The position numbers and the translations under genes are program-made. The notes under the pieces were generated by a model, which saw only the letters and a program-made list of their open reading frames with translations, was not told the origin of the DNA and ran no database searches. Below, one piece after another: positions 1-8,197 of a DNA stretch of 64,000 nt (its first letter is position 1; each line of letters opens with the position of its first letter). Source of the DNA: an uncultured Oscillibacter sp. (GTDB lineage: Bacteria > Bacillota > Clostridia > Oscillospirales > Oscillospiraceae); contig CAJUQM010000009.1 in the NCBI GenBank assembly GCA_910588005.1, positions 1 to 64,000 on the forward strand, given 5' to 3'.

Positions 1-1675
1 TGTTCATGGGGAAGGGGATGATCTCCCGGATGGAGTCCTCTCCCGCCAGCAGCATCACCATGCGGTCAACGCCCGGCGCGATGCCCGCGTGGGGGGGCGC
101 GCCATAGGTAAAGGCGTTGTACATGGCGGGGAATTTGGACTTCACGTCCTCCTCCCCCAGGCGGACCATCTCGAAGGCCTTGATCATGATCTCCGGGTCG
201 TGATTTCGCACCGCGCCGGAACTCAGCTCCACGCCGTTGCACACCAGGTCGTACTGGTCGGCGGTGATGGTCAGGGGGTCGATCTCGCCCCGCTCGGCTT
301 TCAGCAGCACCTCCAGCCCGCCGGAGGGCATGGAGAAGGGGTTGTGGCAGAATTCCAGCTCGCCGCTCTCCTCACCGGTTTCGTACATGGGAAAGTCCAC
401 GATCCAGCAGAAGGCGTACTGCTCGCGGTCCATGTGGCCCGGCACAGTGGCGCCCAGGGTCTTCACCAGCACGCCGGCGGTCTTTTGGGCCTGTTTTCCG
501 GCGGACAGAGCCACCAGGGTGTTGGGCTGGAGTCCCAGGGCGGAGACCACCCGGTCCTTCATGGGTTGGACAAACTTGGAAATTCCCCCCACAATCTCGC
601 CGTTTTCATCCAGACGGAACCAATAGGGCTTTCCGCCGGAGACCACCTCAACGTCTGCCAGGGTCTTGTCGATGAATTTTCTCGTCTCGTGGAACTCGCT
701 GACGGCCACGGCCTTTATGGTCTCCCCCTCAAAGGGACCGAAGCCGCAGCCGCCCAGCAGGGCGGTCACGTCCTGGACGGTGAGGTCGATTCGCAGGTCC
801 GGCTTGTCGGTGCCGTATTTCTCCATGGCCTGGGCAAAGGGGATGCGCAGGAAGGGTGCGGAGCTGGCCCGGTTGTATTTGCCGTATTTGGCAAAGATGG
901 GGGGCAGCACGTCCTCAATCACGGCGAACACGTCCTCCTGGCAGGCAAAGGCCATCTCCATATCCAGCTGGTAAAACTCGCCGGGGGAGCGGTCCGCCCG
1001 GGCGTCCTCGTCCCGGAAGCAGGGGGCAATCTGGAAATAGCGGTCAAAGCCGGAGGTCATCAGCAGCTGCTTGAACTGCTGGGGGGCCTGGGGCAGGGCG
1101 TAGAACTTGCCGGGGTGGTTCCGGGCGGGGACCAGATAGTCCCGGGCGCCCTCGGGGGAGGAGGCGGTGAGGATTGGGGTGGTGATCTCCAGGAAGCCGT
1201 GCTCCGTCATGGCCTGACGCAGGGCGGAGACCACGCTGCACCGCAGGACGATATTGTTCTTTACTGCGGGATTCCGCAGATCCAGATAGCGGTATTTCAG
1301 CCGCTGGGCCTCGTCGGCCTCCCGGCTGCGGCTGACCTGGAAGGGCAGCTCATTGTGCTGGCAGCGGCCCAGAACGTCCACCTTGGCGGGAACAACCTCA
1401 ATGTCTCCGGTGGGGAGCTTGGAATTTTTGCTGTCCCGCTCCCGGACGATGCCCTCCACAGAGATGGTGGATTCCTTGTTGATGGACTTGAAGGTGTCCA
1501 CCATCTCCTCACTCTCGGCCACTACCTGGGTGGTGCCATAGAAGTCCCGGACGACGACAAAGGCGAGACCCGCGCTGACAACGCGGACGTTTTCCATCCA
1601 GCCGGAGATTTTGACCTGCTTTCCGGCGTCCGCCAGACGGAGTTCTCCGCAGGTGTGGGTTCGGTTCTGTATCAT
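1..1675 (-). CDS. aspS: Aspartyl-tRNA synthetase (3' end outside window)
   Basis: Class II synthetase that charges tRNA with aspartate in the cytoplasm. Read leftward, the frame opens at ATG 1675 (MIQNRTHTCGELR) behind AGAAAGGA and stays open to the window edge, giving about 558 residues; a bacterial AspRS is about 590. The N-terminal part is the OB-fold anticodon-binding domain. Motif 2 is visible as FRDEDARADRSPGEFYQLD, and the motif 3 region (GVDRMVMLLAG) lies close to the edge. hisS lies upstream in the same direction, an arrangement common in Firmicutes, but here about 1.3 kb separates the two genes. Whether the enzyme also charges tRNA-Asn cannot be told from the sequence. The long ORF on the opposite strand is a shadow. 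Confidence 0.96.
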   Translation of the reverse strand, partial: MIQNRTHTCGELRLADAGKQVKISGWMENVRVVSAGLAFVVVRDFYGTTQVVAESEEMVDTFKSINKESTISVEGIVRERDSKNSKLPTGDIEVVPAKVDVLGRCQHNELPFQVSRSREADEAQRLKYRYLDLRNPAVKNNIVLRCSVVSALRQAMTEHGFLEITTPILTASSPEGARDYLVPARNHPGKFYALPQAPQQFKQLLMTSGFDRYFQIAPCFRDEDARADRSPGEFYQLDMEMAFACQEDVFAVIEDVLPPIFAKYGKYNRASSAPFLRIPFAQAMEKYGTDKPDLRIDLTVQDVTALLGGCGFGPFEGETIKAVAVSEFHETRKFIDKTLADVEVVSGGKPYWFRLDENGEIVGGISKFVQPMKDRVVSALGLQPNTLVALSAGKQAQKTAGVLVKTLGATVPGHMDREQYAFCWIVDFPMYETGEESGELEFCHNPFSMPSGGLEVLLKAERGEIDPLTITADQYDLVCNGVELSSGAVRNHDPEIMIKAFEMVRLGEEDVKSKFPAMYNAFTYGAPPHAGIAPGVDRMVMLLAGEDSIREIIPFPMN

Positions 1676-2144
1676 AATTACGATTCCTTTCTGTAATAAG
1701 AATTACAATTTATACTAAATGTTCTGAAAACTGGGGGTTCCGACCCATGGGGGCGGGGCGGAGATGTCCGGCCGCGGGCCGGGGACGAGGGATTTCGCCC
1801 CACGGGGGCGGGACGAGAGATGACGCCCTTCGGGCAGGGGCGGCCTTTTCTCGCCCTGACGGGCGGGGGAGATTTCAGCCATGATGATGGCTGGTGCAAT
1901 GCACCCCCATTTTCTCTTTTCGGTTGCGCCGAAAAGAGAAAACGGGCCGTGCACGGTCCTCGTCGTCGCAAAGTCCGCTAAGCTCCGTTTCCGCCTTACG
2001 GCAAAAACTGCGCCCGCTCCCTTGCTCCGCCTCTCCCCACCGGATCCGCTCCGCTGGGTTCCGGCGGGGACCCCAATTCAAAAGCCGCTGGGGTCGCTTC
2101 CCGCGCTTCGTGCCTGGTGGGGCACGGGCTGTGGGAGCGTGCGT
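1676..2144. repeat. Hairpin-rich intergenic repeat region downstream of the XRE gene
   Basis: No credible gene lies here. The DNA carries a ladder of short GC-rich hairpins at 1768-1782, 1796-1810, 1825-1835, 1852-1865 and 1876-1893, with start-to-start spacing of 28, 29, 27 and 24 bp. A larger hairpin follows at 1910-1942 with 14-bp arms. From about 1960 to 2110 comes GC-rich sequence with no coding signal. The small ORFs that can be drawn through it run through the hairpins in several frames and are not convincing. This looks like a dispersed intergenic repeat family (inference). Confidence 0.7.
1876..1959 (+). repeat. 84-bp repeat, left copy (inverted relative to 2943-3027)
   Basis: This segment recurs as a near-perfect inverted copy at 2943-3027, with only a few mismatches. 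It contains two internal hairpins: CAGCCAT/ATGGCTG, and a 14-bp arm hairpin built on TTTTCTCTTTTCGG. Together the two copies bracket the XRE gene and the small ORF found between aspS and hisS. Confidence 0.85.
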
Positions 2145-2345
2145 CTACCGCTTCCGGCAGACCAGTTCATCCAGACTTAAATTATAGAAATCTGCCAGAG
2201 CGATTAATGTTGACATTTTTGGCTCTCGCAGGCCCAGTTCGTAATTTTGATAGCCTCTCCAGCTAAGACCAATTTTTTCTGCAAGCTCTGGTTGTTTCAG
2301 GCCGCGGGATTTTCTTAGTTGTAAGAGATGCTCCGAAAATGTCAT
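2145..2345 (-). CDS. Small XRE/Cro-type helix-turn-helix regulator
   Basis: 66-residue single-domain DNA-binding protein. The helix-turn-helix runs through the LKQPELAEKIGLSWRGYQNYE segment (residues about 16-36) and ends LSLDELVCRKR, the usual XRE layout with no effector domain. The start is ATG 2345 behind GAGTGAGG. It is transcribed divergently from the 81-residue ORF at 2438, and both promoters fall inside one large perfect palindrome (2362-2417), so it very probably represses itself and its neighbour. The pair sits in a cassette between aspS and hisS and resembles small regulator/ORF pairs on mobile or accessory DNA. Regulatory targets beyond the neighbour are unknown. Confidence 0.85.
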   Translation of the reverse strand: MTFSEHLLQLRKSRGLKQPELAEKIGLSWRGYQNYELGLREPKMSTLIALADFYNLSLDELVCRKR

Positions 2346-2361
2346 AAATTCCTCACTCTCT

Positions 2362-2417
2362 ATTGACGTTTACGTTTGTGTGTGATACTATAAATGCACA
2401 CAAACGTAAACGTCAAT
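2362..2417. promoter_or_regulatory. Divergent promoter with 21-bp perfect inverted-repeat operator
   Basis: The arms 2362-2382 and 2397-2417 are exact reverse complements, separated by 14 bp. On the + strand, TTGACG (2363-2368), a 17-bp spacer and TACTAT (2386-2391) form a promoter for the 2438 gene. By symmetry the other arm supplies TTGACG for the XRE gene on the - strand. Each arm contains a repeated ACGTTT/ACGTTTG pattern. Both -35 boxes are embedded in the presumed repressor site. Confidence 0.85.
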
Positions 2418-2437
2418 TGCTTTATAGGGGAAAAGAT

Positions 2438-2683
2438 ATGAAAGACTACATTACAGTTTTGTTGGAAGATTTAGAAGAGCATGACCGGGAATATTTAGGG
2501 TGGGAGTATTTCATGCAATCCGAACGGGCAATGAAGGCGATGAAAACTTTGGAGAAAACATTTTCCCATGAACAGCGGGAGCTGTTTCGGGATTATGAGG
2601 ACAAGCAGACCACACTTGACGGCACAGGCAGGATGGCCCTTGCCCGCCGGGCCTTCCTGCTGGCAAAGGAGATCTACCGCTGA
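2438..2683 (+). CDS. 81-residue uncharacterised protein, partner of the XRE regulator
   Basis: The ATG at 2438 (MKDYITVLLEDLEEHDRE) follows AGGGGAAA, so the longer upstream reading, which runs through the operator, is rejected. The protein is acidic and mainly helical by composition, with no signal peptide, membrane segment or cysteine motif. I do not recognise the family. It is divergent from the XRE gene and shares its palindromic promoter, so expression is probably controlled by that repressor. A role as a toxin or antitoxin is possible from the layout alone, but nothing in the sequence supports a specific activity. Confidence 0.7.
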   Translation: MKDYITVLLEDLEEHDREYLGWEYFMQSERAMKAMKTLEKTFSHEQRELFRDYEDKQTTLDGTGRMALARRAFLLAKEIYR

Positions 2684-3018
2684 CACCCGGCAGGACTGCA
2701 AACCGTCCCAGACGGTTTCAGCCATGGGCGAAGTGCGGGAAGCGGCGCAAGGGACCTTGCGTCAAACCTGCAAAACAGCCTCGCTGGCAGTCACAACTGC
2801 GGCAGAGCGCCAAAGGGCGGTACGGAGTCAGACGCAGCCGGCAGAAGACTGGCAAATTTCCGGGCACCGTCTGAGAAGATCCCCGCATTTGGGCGAATTT
2901 GACCCCCGCGGTCAAATTCCGCCCCAGCGGCTTTTCTCTTTTGGACCGTGCACGGCCCGTTTTCTCTTTTCGGCGCAACCGAAAAGAGAAAATGGGGGGT
3001 GCAATGAACCGGCCATCC
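2684..3018. repeat. Non-coding tail of the cassette with hairpins
   Basis: No gene is supported here. The stretch holds a hairpin with 10-bp arms (2895-2904 and 2910-2919, GAATTTGACC and its complement) and then the right-hand 84-bp repeat. Base composition and short inverted repeats resemble the 1676-2144 region on the other side of the cassette. Confidence 0.6.
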
Positions 3019-3027
3019 TCATGGCTG
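2943..3027 (-). repeat. 85-bp repeat, right copy (inverted relative to 1876-1959)
   Basis: Near-identical inverted copy of 1876-1959 containing the same 14-bp-arm hairpin. Its outer end overlaps the last codons and stop (3019-3021) of hisS, so the repeat boundary coincides with the end of that gene. Confidence 0.85.
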
Positions 3028-4392
3028 CGCTTTCGTTTGCTCCCGAATCACCGTCCCGCCTCCGCGGGCGTCCAGCCCCGCCTTGATGCGGTAAATGGTG
3101 GCGGCGGTCTCCAGCTTGGTCTGTTCGCCGGTCAGCATGTCCTTGCAGGCCACAACGCCCGCATTGATCTCATCCTCTCCCAGGAAGATGACATAGGGAA
3201 TCCCCAGCTTGTCCGCGTAGGCGATCTTCTGCTTGAACTTCTTCTCCTCACAGTGGAGCTGTGTCCGAATTCCGTTTTCCCGCAGCCGGGTGGCCAGGGC
3301 GATGGCGGCGGACAGATCCTCCGTCATGGGCAGGATCAGCACGTCTGCCGGGGCGGTGGGCAGGTCCGGGTTCAGCATGCCCTGCTCGCCCAGTACGTAA
3401 AAGAGGCGGGTCAGTCCGATGGAGATCCCCGCGCCGGGGAGCTGGCGGTCCGTGTAGTACTCCGCCAGATTGTCATACCGCCCTCCGGAGCACACGGAGC
3501 CGATCTCCGGGTGATCCAGCAGAGTGGTCTCGTAGACGGTGCCGGTGTAGTAGTCCAATCCCCGGGCAATGGTGAGATCCACGGCGAAATTTTCCGCCGG
3601 GACGCCGAAGTCAGCCAGGTGGCGGACCACGGTGTTCAGCTCCTCCAGACCCTGGTCAAAGGTCTCATTTTGCCCCCGGTACTCCTCCAGGGCGTGCAGG
3701 ATCTCCTCACTGCTCCCCTTGAGGGAGATGAATTTCATCACCTTGCCTACGGCGTCTCCGTCCATGCCCACCTCATCACGGAGCATCAGCTCCACTTTTT
3801 CAGGACCGGCCTTGTCCAGCTTGTCCACGATCCGCATGATGTCCTCTGCCCGGTGCTCCCAGTGGAGGAGCTGGTAGAAGCCCCCCAGGATCTTGCGGTT
3901 GTTCACCCGGATCTGGAACCGCTTCAGTCCCAGGGCGGAGAAGGTGTTATAAATGATGGCGGGGATCTCCGCCTCGTTGAGGATGGAGAGCTTTCCGTCG
4001 CCGATGATGTCAATGTCCGCCTGGTAGAACTCCCGGAACCGGCCCCGCTGGGCCCGTTCGCCCCGGTAAACCTTGCCGATTTGGTAACGGCGGAAGGGGA
4101 AGGTGAGGTCATTGTAGTGCAGGGCCACGTACTTGGCCAGGGGAACCGTCAGGTCAAAGCGGAGGGAGAGGTCCGCGTCGCCCTTCTGGAAGCGGTAAAT
4201 CTGTTTTTCCGTCTCGCCGCCGCCCTTGGCCAACAGCACCTCGCTGGATTCGATCACCGGAGTGTCCAGGGGGGTGAAGCCGTATAGGGAGTAGGTGCGG
4301 CGCAGGATCTCCATAATACGTTCCAGCTGCTGCTGCGGTGCGGGAAGCAGCTCCATAAAGCCGGACAGGGTACGGGGGGTTTGTTTTGCCAT
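3019..4392 (-). CDS. hisS: Histidyl-tRNA synthetase
   Basis: 457-residue class II synthetase that charges tRNA-His. The N-terminus MAKQTPRTLSGFMELLP, the motif 2 region FRRYQIGKVYRGERAQRGRF and the HisRS signature ARGLDYYTGTVYE are all present. The C-terminal anticodon-binding domain (about residues 330-440) carries ADVLILPMTED. The start is ATG 4392 behind AAAGGAG. Expression is probably set by the T-box leader just upstream (4475-4900). aspS follows in the same direction after the repeat-bounded cassette. The last few codons run into the 85-bp repeat, so the tail (TKAQP) may have been altered when that element arrived. Confidence 0.97.
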   Translation of the reverse strand: MAKQTPRTLSGFMELLPAPQQQLERIMEILRRTYSLYGFTPLDTPVIESSEVLLAKGGGETEKQIYRFQKGDADLSLRFDLTVPLAKYVALHYNDLTFPFRRYQIGKVYRGERAQRGRFREFYQADIDIIGDGKLSILNEAEIPAIIYNTFSALGLKRFQIRVNNRKILGGFYQLLHWEHRAEDIMRIVDKLDKAGPEKVELMLRDEVGMDGDAVGKVMKFISLKGSSEEILHALEEYRGQNETFDQGLEELNTVVRHLADFGVPAENFAVDLTIARGLDYYTGTVYETTLLDHPEIGSVCSGGRYDNLAEYYTDRQLPGAGISIGLTRLFYVLGEQGMLNPDLPTAPADVLILPMTEDLSAAIALATRLRENGIRTQLHCEEKKFKQKIAYADKLGIPYVIFLGEDEINAGVVACKDMLTGEQTKLETAATIYRIKAGLDARGGGTVIREQTKAQP

Positions 4393-4474
4393 AATCGTGC
4401 TCCTTTTTCTAGTGTCGGGGCGGGGACCCCGGGTCGGGCCAATATTTTTTGCGGCAAGCGGAGAGATGTCCGCG

Positions 4475-4900
4475 TTTACATGGGAAAGGCGCTCTCATCC
4501 CAAAAACGGTTAAACGGTCTTTGGGACGAGAGCGCCTCTGCGCTTCGTGGTGCCACCCAAATTCAAGGCTGATACGAATCTTTCATTAAAATATTTAACC
4601 GGAATCCGGAGGAATTTGCGTCAAATGCGGTGTTCCCGGCGGGGCGGATTCTCCCCGGAGCAGGGCGGCGGAGCGCGGCGCAAATTCAACCGGACAGAGT
4701 TAAAGATTTTAATGGAGGATTCGTAGGGAGCCTCCTTTGGCCTCCTGGTACGGGGAGGGGGCCGTGGGCGTTTCCGCCCCCGCTCCGCCGCTGTCCTTCT
4801 TCCGGACCGAACGGGGCGCTTTCAGCGCTGCGCCCCTCTCTGGAGATCGGCTGCCGGGATACTGCTGCGGCGTCTCAGCGGTAATTGAGGTTGATTGTAG
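4475..4900 (-). promoter_or_regulatory. T-box riboswitch leader of hisS
   Basis: Read leftward, the leader contains the T-box core GGGTGGCACCACG (complement of 4546-4558). A strong terminator hairpin follows, with arms at 4520-4536 and 4488-4504 and a short T stretch. Further upstream an AGAGAGG element and long stems fit the Stem I region. Uncharged tRNA pairing with the core would favour the antiterminator and transcription of hisS. I could not place the His specifier codon with confidence, so the 5' boundary is approximate. Confidence 0.88.
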
Positions 4901-4918
4901 ACGCTTTTTCGGAAATTG

Positions 4919-5332
4919 TCAAGCGATGGGACGGGTGGACGGATTTACGATATAGCGCCAGTCCAAATCGCCTCGGGCCAGACCCAGCACCAGCATTTCC
5001 GCCGTGGCGATGTTGCTGGCAAAGGGGATGTTGTTCTGATCGCACAGGCGGGAGATATAGGAGATATCTCCGGCCATACTCTCGTTGCTGGGATCGTTGA
5101 AAAACAGCACCAGGTCAAATTCGTTGTAGGCAATGCGGGCGCCGATCTGCTGGCTGCCGCCGTGGGCATAGGTCAAAAAACAGTGGACGTCCAGGCCGGT
5201 GGCGTCGGCTACCATGTGACCGGTGGTGTTGGTGGCGTAGATGTGGTGGCGGGAGAGAATGCCGGCGTAAGCAGTGCAGAACTGTACCATCAGCTCTTTT
5301 TTGTTGTCGTGGGACATGAGGGCAATGTTCAT
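4919..5332 (-). CDS. mgsA: Methylglyoxal synthase
   Basis: 137-residue cytoplasmic enzyme converting dihydroxyacetone phosphate to methylglyoxal and phosphate, a bypass that relieves sugar-phosphate stress. Family landmarks are MNIALMSHDNKKELM at the N-terminus, ATGTTGH-like TNTTGHMV, the GGSQQIGARI phosphate-binding segment and FFNDP. The start at 5332 is chosen because AAAGGAG lies just ahead of it; the longer frame would translate this ribosome binding site. It sits 18 bp after the MinD-like gene in the same direction and is probably co-transcribed with it. Confidence 0.95.
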   Translation of the reverse strand: MNIALMSHDNKKELMVQFCTAYAGILSRHHIYATNTTGHMVADATGLDVHCFLTYAHGGSQQIGARIAYNEFDLVLFFNDPSNESMAGDISYISRLCDQNNIPFASNIATAEMLVLGLARGDLDWRYIVNPSTRPIA

Positions 5333-5350
5333 CTGTCTGGCTCCTTTCAT

Positions 5351-6097
5351 TTATTTTAGCCGCATCAGGGGGATCTTTTCACCCTGGATGCGTCTGGCGA
5401 TGTTTCGATATGCTGTGGCCGCGCCCTGGCTGCTGGATAGAAGCAGGGGAGTTCCCTGGTTTAGGCAGAGGGGGAGGGCATCGTCCTCCGGAACCACGCC
5501 GATCAAAGGCAGGCCGGCCCGGTCGATGGCGTCATCAATAGTGGCATGGAGCTGGCGGAGCATTTTTTTTCGCACCCGGTTTACCACCAGGTGGAGGCTT
5601 CCCGCTGGAAAGCGGTGGAGTTCCATCACCGTGTGCTGGGCGTCCCGCAGGGAGGAGGCGTCTGCCGTGGTGACGACGATGCAGCGGTCCGCTCCGCTGG
5701 CCGCCAGGCGAAAACCGGACCCCAGTCCCGCCGGCGCGTCCAACAGGCAGTAGTCGTACCGGCCTCGGATCTCCTCTAAAAGGCGGGTCATCTGCTGCTC
5801 CGTTACCGGCTGGCCCCGGCTGCGGACAGGGGCGGTCAGCAAAAAGAGTCCCGACAGCTTGGGATGCTCTACCACGGCGGAGTCCAGCGGGCAGCGCTGC
5901 TGGGCAACGTCGGAGAAATCCATCAGCGCCTGGTCGGCCAGACCCAGGGCCAGGTCCAGGTTGCGCAGGCCTACGTCACAGTCCAGACACAGTACGCGCC
6001 GGCCTCCTAGGGCCAGGGCGGCCCCTACGCTGGATACAAGCGAGGTTTTGCCGGTGCCCCCCTTTCCGGAGACAACCGCGATGCATTGGCCTCTCAT
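5351..6097 (-). CDS. MinD-like P-loop ATPase
   Basis: 248 residues of the ParA/MinD superfamily. The deviant Walker A is SGKGGTGKTS (residues about 10-19), the switch region is CLDCDVGLRNLDLALG, and Walker B is YDYCLLDAPAGLG. These are close to MinD, which positions division inhibitors at the membrane. No minC, minE or divIVA is adjacent, and the C-terminus (QGEKIPLMRLK) is only weakly like the amphipathic MinD membrane helix. It could be the cell's MinD or a related ATPase such as FlhG. It is flanked by rsmG upstream and mgsA downstream in the same orientation. Confidence 0.85.
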   Translation of the reverse strand: MRGQCIAVVSGKGGTGKTSLVSSVGAALALGGRRVLCLDCDVGLRNLDLALGLADQALMDFSDVAQQRCPLDSAVVEHPKLSGLFLLTAPVRSRGQPVTEQQMTRLLEEIRGRYDYCLLDAPAGLGSGFRLAASGADRCIVVTTADASSLRDAQHTVMELHRFPAGSLHLVVNRVRKKMLRQLHATIDDAIDRAGLPLIGVVPEDDALPLCLNQGTPLLLSSSQGAATAYRNIARRIQGEKIPLMRLK

Positions 6098-6151
6098 ATG
6101 GATTCCCCCCTCTCCGCCGCCAAACCGTTAAGCATTGCGGCTGTATATACA

Positions 6152-6862
6152 TTATAACGGGTTTTTCTTCATTTTTGCAAATGTTCTGGGATATTTTTTT
6201 GGTGTCTGCGCAATTTTTTTTAAGACAATTACACGGTGGCGAATCTCTGTCCCGGGAATTAGATAGTCCGTGACTTCTTCCACAGCGCCTCCCAGGATGC
6301 TGAGGGCCGGGGCGGCGGCGGACAGTTCCTGATCGGAGTCCACGGATTTCATGGCCAGAAAGCGGCCGCCCACCTTGACATAGGGCAGGCATAGTTCGCA
6401 GAGCGTCCGCAGTTCCGCCACCGCCCTGGAGGTGACAAAGTCGAACCGCTCCCGGAAGGCCGGGTCATGGCTCTGCTCCTCCGCCCGGGCGTGAATGGTG
6501 CGGATCTCCGCCAGATCCAGAGTGCGGCAGACCTCCTCCAGCCACTCCAGCCGTTTGTTCAGGCTGTCCAGCAGGGTTACATCTAAGGTGGGAACCAGAA
6601 TTTTCAGCACCATGCCGGGAAATCCCGCGCCGGTGCCCACATCCAAAAGGCGCTGCCCCTCCAGGGGGAAGAGCTTTGCCAGGGCGGCGCAGTCCAGCAT
6701 GTGGAGCCTTGCCACCTGCTCCGGCTCTGTGATGGCGGTGAGGTTCATCACCCGGTTTTTTTCCAGCAGCAGCCGGGCGTATTCATCCAGCCGGGCCGCG
6801 GTCCCCGGGGGAGGGCATAGGTTCATGGTCTCCAGGCCCTGTTCCAGCAGTGGAGTGATCAT
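6152..6862 (-). CDS. rsmG: 16S rRNA m7G527 methyltransferase
   Basis: 236-residue Rossmann-fold methyltransferase that uses S-adenosylmethionine to methylate G527 of 16S rRNA. Motif I is LLDVGTGAGFPGMVL (residues about 72-86), and the conserved VTSRAVAEL and FLAMK segments follow. The ATG at 6862 overlaps the mscL stop by 4 bp, so the two genes are translationally coupled. The C-terminal tail is lysine-rich (KKYPRTFAKMKKNPL). In many Firmicutes this gene sits beside mnmG and noc near the origin; here mscL and a MinD-like gene are its neighbours. Confidence 0.95.
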   Translation of the reverse strand: MITPLLEQGLETMNLCPPPGTAARLDEYARLLLEKNRVMNLTAITEPEQVARLHMLDCAALAKLFPLEGQRLLDVGTGAGFPGMVLKILVPTLDVTLLDSLNKRLEWLEEVCRTLDLAEIRTIHARAEEQSHDPAFRERFDFVTSRAVAELRTLCELCLPYVKVGGRFLAMKSVDSDQELSAAAPALSILGGAVEEVTDYLIPGTEIRHRVIVLKKIAQTPKKYPRTFAKMKKNPL

Positions 6863-7269
6863 CTCTGCCCCTTTAAAAGGTCCCGAATTTCCGCCAGCAG
6901 TTTTTCCTCATTGGATGGCTCCGGCGGAGCGGGAGGAGCGGCGGGCACCGTCTCTTTCTTTTGATGGAAGCGGTTGATGGTCCGCACCAAACAGAACACC
7001 ACAAAGGCCATCACCAAGAAGTTCAGCACCGCCTGGATGAAGTTGCCGTAGGTAATGACGGCGGGTCCGATGTTCACTTCTAGGCTGGCGAACGATATGC
7101 TGCCCGTGAGTATGCCCAGCAGGGGCATAACGATGTCGTTGATCAGGGAGGTGGTGATGTTGGAGAAGGCGCCGCCGATGATGACGCCCACGGCCATGTC
7201 CATCACGTTCCCCCGGGCGATAAAGGTTTTGAACTCTGTGAGGAAGGTGTTTTTCTTCTCAGAGGCCAT
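6859..7269 (-). CDS. mscL: Large-conductance mechanosensitive channel
   Basis: 136-residue membrane protein that opens under membrane tension to release solutes during osmotic downshock. The N-terminal amphipathic helix (FLTEFKTFIARGNVMDMAVG), the first membrane helix with AVGVIIGGAF, and the second helix (FIQAVLNFLVMAFVVFCLV) are typical, and a charged C-terminal helix (EEKLLAEIRDLLKGQ) ends the chain. A proline/alanine-rich linker precedes that helix. The gene overlaps rsmG by 4 bp. Confidence 0.97.
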   Translation of the reverse strand: MASEKKNTFLTEFKTFIARGNVMDMAVGVIIGGAFSNITTSLINDIVMPLLGILTGSISFASLEVNIGPAVITYGNFIQAVLNFLVMAFVVFCLVRTINRFHQKKETVPAAPPAPPEPSNEEKLLAEIRDLLKGQR

Positions 7270-7332
7270 AAAAGCAATTCCTTTCAGTATAAAATGCGTG
7301 CAAATATACGAAGGGGATCAAAAAGCCGCCCC

Positions 7333-8079
7333 TTACCAGTGGCCGATCTCCGTACGCATGTGGGTGCGTTTAATTCCCATCTGTATGTTGAAGAGGATCT
7401 TGTTTAAGGAGGTAATCTCCTCCTCTGTCAGCTGGGCGAAGAGGAACCCGTAGCGGAATTGCCCCGGCGCGTGTTCTACGCACCGGACGATCTGACCCAG
7501 GAAATTCAGAGGGGTGTAGTCGTCCAGTTTCAGCCGCATCCGCAAAACCTCATCCTCCGCGTGGAGATATTCTGATTGGATGCAGGCGCCGCCGGTGCTG
7601 ATATCCACCAGGATGCACTCTTCCGGAGACTTGTAATGTTCATCGTCCTGGCGGTACAGCGATGCGGGAACACTGAGAGGCAGACGGAAGGTCTCCCGGT
7701 TTTCAGCGTGAGTCTCCACCATTACATTTTTCAGTTTTAGCAGCGTCCGGGTGGATTCCTGGACAGTGGCCCGAAGTCCAATAGGCACCATTTTTTTATC
7801 ATAGCCGCTGGCGCATACAGAGGCCTCTAAGCTACATACCTTAAAGGCCAGGCCGCCGGGAAGGCGCTCCAGTGTCAGCGTGGTGGGGGTGAGCGCCGTA
7901 ATTTTTCCGGCGAGAAGCGGCGTTCCGTCTGGAGTTGTTATGTCCAGGCGCATCCCTTCCTGCAGCTCACCTGTGGAGGAGCCTTCCGGTTGAGACGCTC
8001 TGTCTCCGGACGTGGAGCCGGACTCATTCTCAAAATCGTCTTCGTCCCCTCTGGAGAAAAGAGATGAAAAAATACTCAT
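7333..8079 (-). CDS. PilZ-domain protein, YcgR-like
   Basis: 248 residues with a disordered acidic N-terminus, a YcgR-type N-domain (about 38-115) and a PilZ domain (about 125-230). The c-di-GMP-binding elements are intact: R128xxxR132 (NRETFR) and D159xSxxG (DISTGGA). Such proteins sense cyclic di-GMP and often brake flagella or control polysaccharide export. No flagellar gene or diguanylate cyclase is nearby, so the target is unknown. It lies between serS and mscL, all leftward. Confidence 0.88.
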   Translation of the reverse strand: MSIFSSLFSRGDEDDFENESGSTSGDRASQPEGSSTGELQEGMRLDITTPDGTPLLAGKITALTPTTLTLERLPGGLAFKVCSLEASVCASGYDKKMVPIGLRATVQESTRTLLKLKNVMVETHAENRETFRLPLSVPASLYRQDDEHYKSPEECILVDISTGGACIQSEYLHAEDEVLRMRLKLDDYTPLNFLGQIVRCVEHAPGQFRYGFLFAQLTEEEITSLNKILFNIQMGIKRTHMRTEIGHW

Positions 8080-8197
8080 ATTGTACCGCCTTTTCCTTGG
8101 ATTTAGACTGTCATTGGGTTTTGGCCAAAAATTTTGGGGAGAGGCCGTGCTTTTGCCCCAGACCGGGCCAGGGGTGGAGAGTATAGCCGTCGAAAAA

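Noticed and set aside
89..1696. 535-residue open frame on the + strand
   Set aside because: It is the antisense shadow of aspS; the opposite frame has all AspRS motifs.
2899..4287. 462-residue open frame on the + strand
   Set aside because: Shadow of hisS; composition is unnatural and the hisS motifs are on the other strand.
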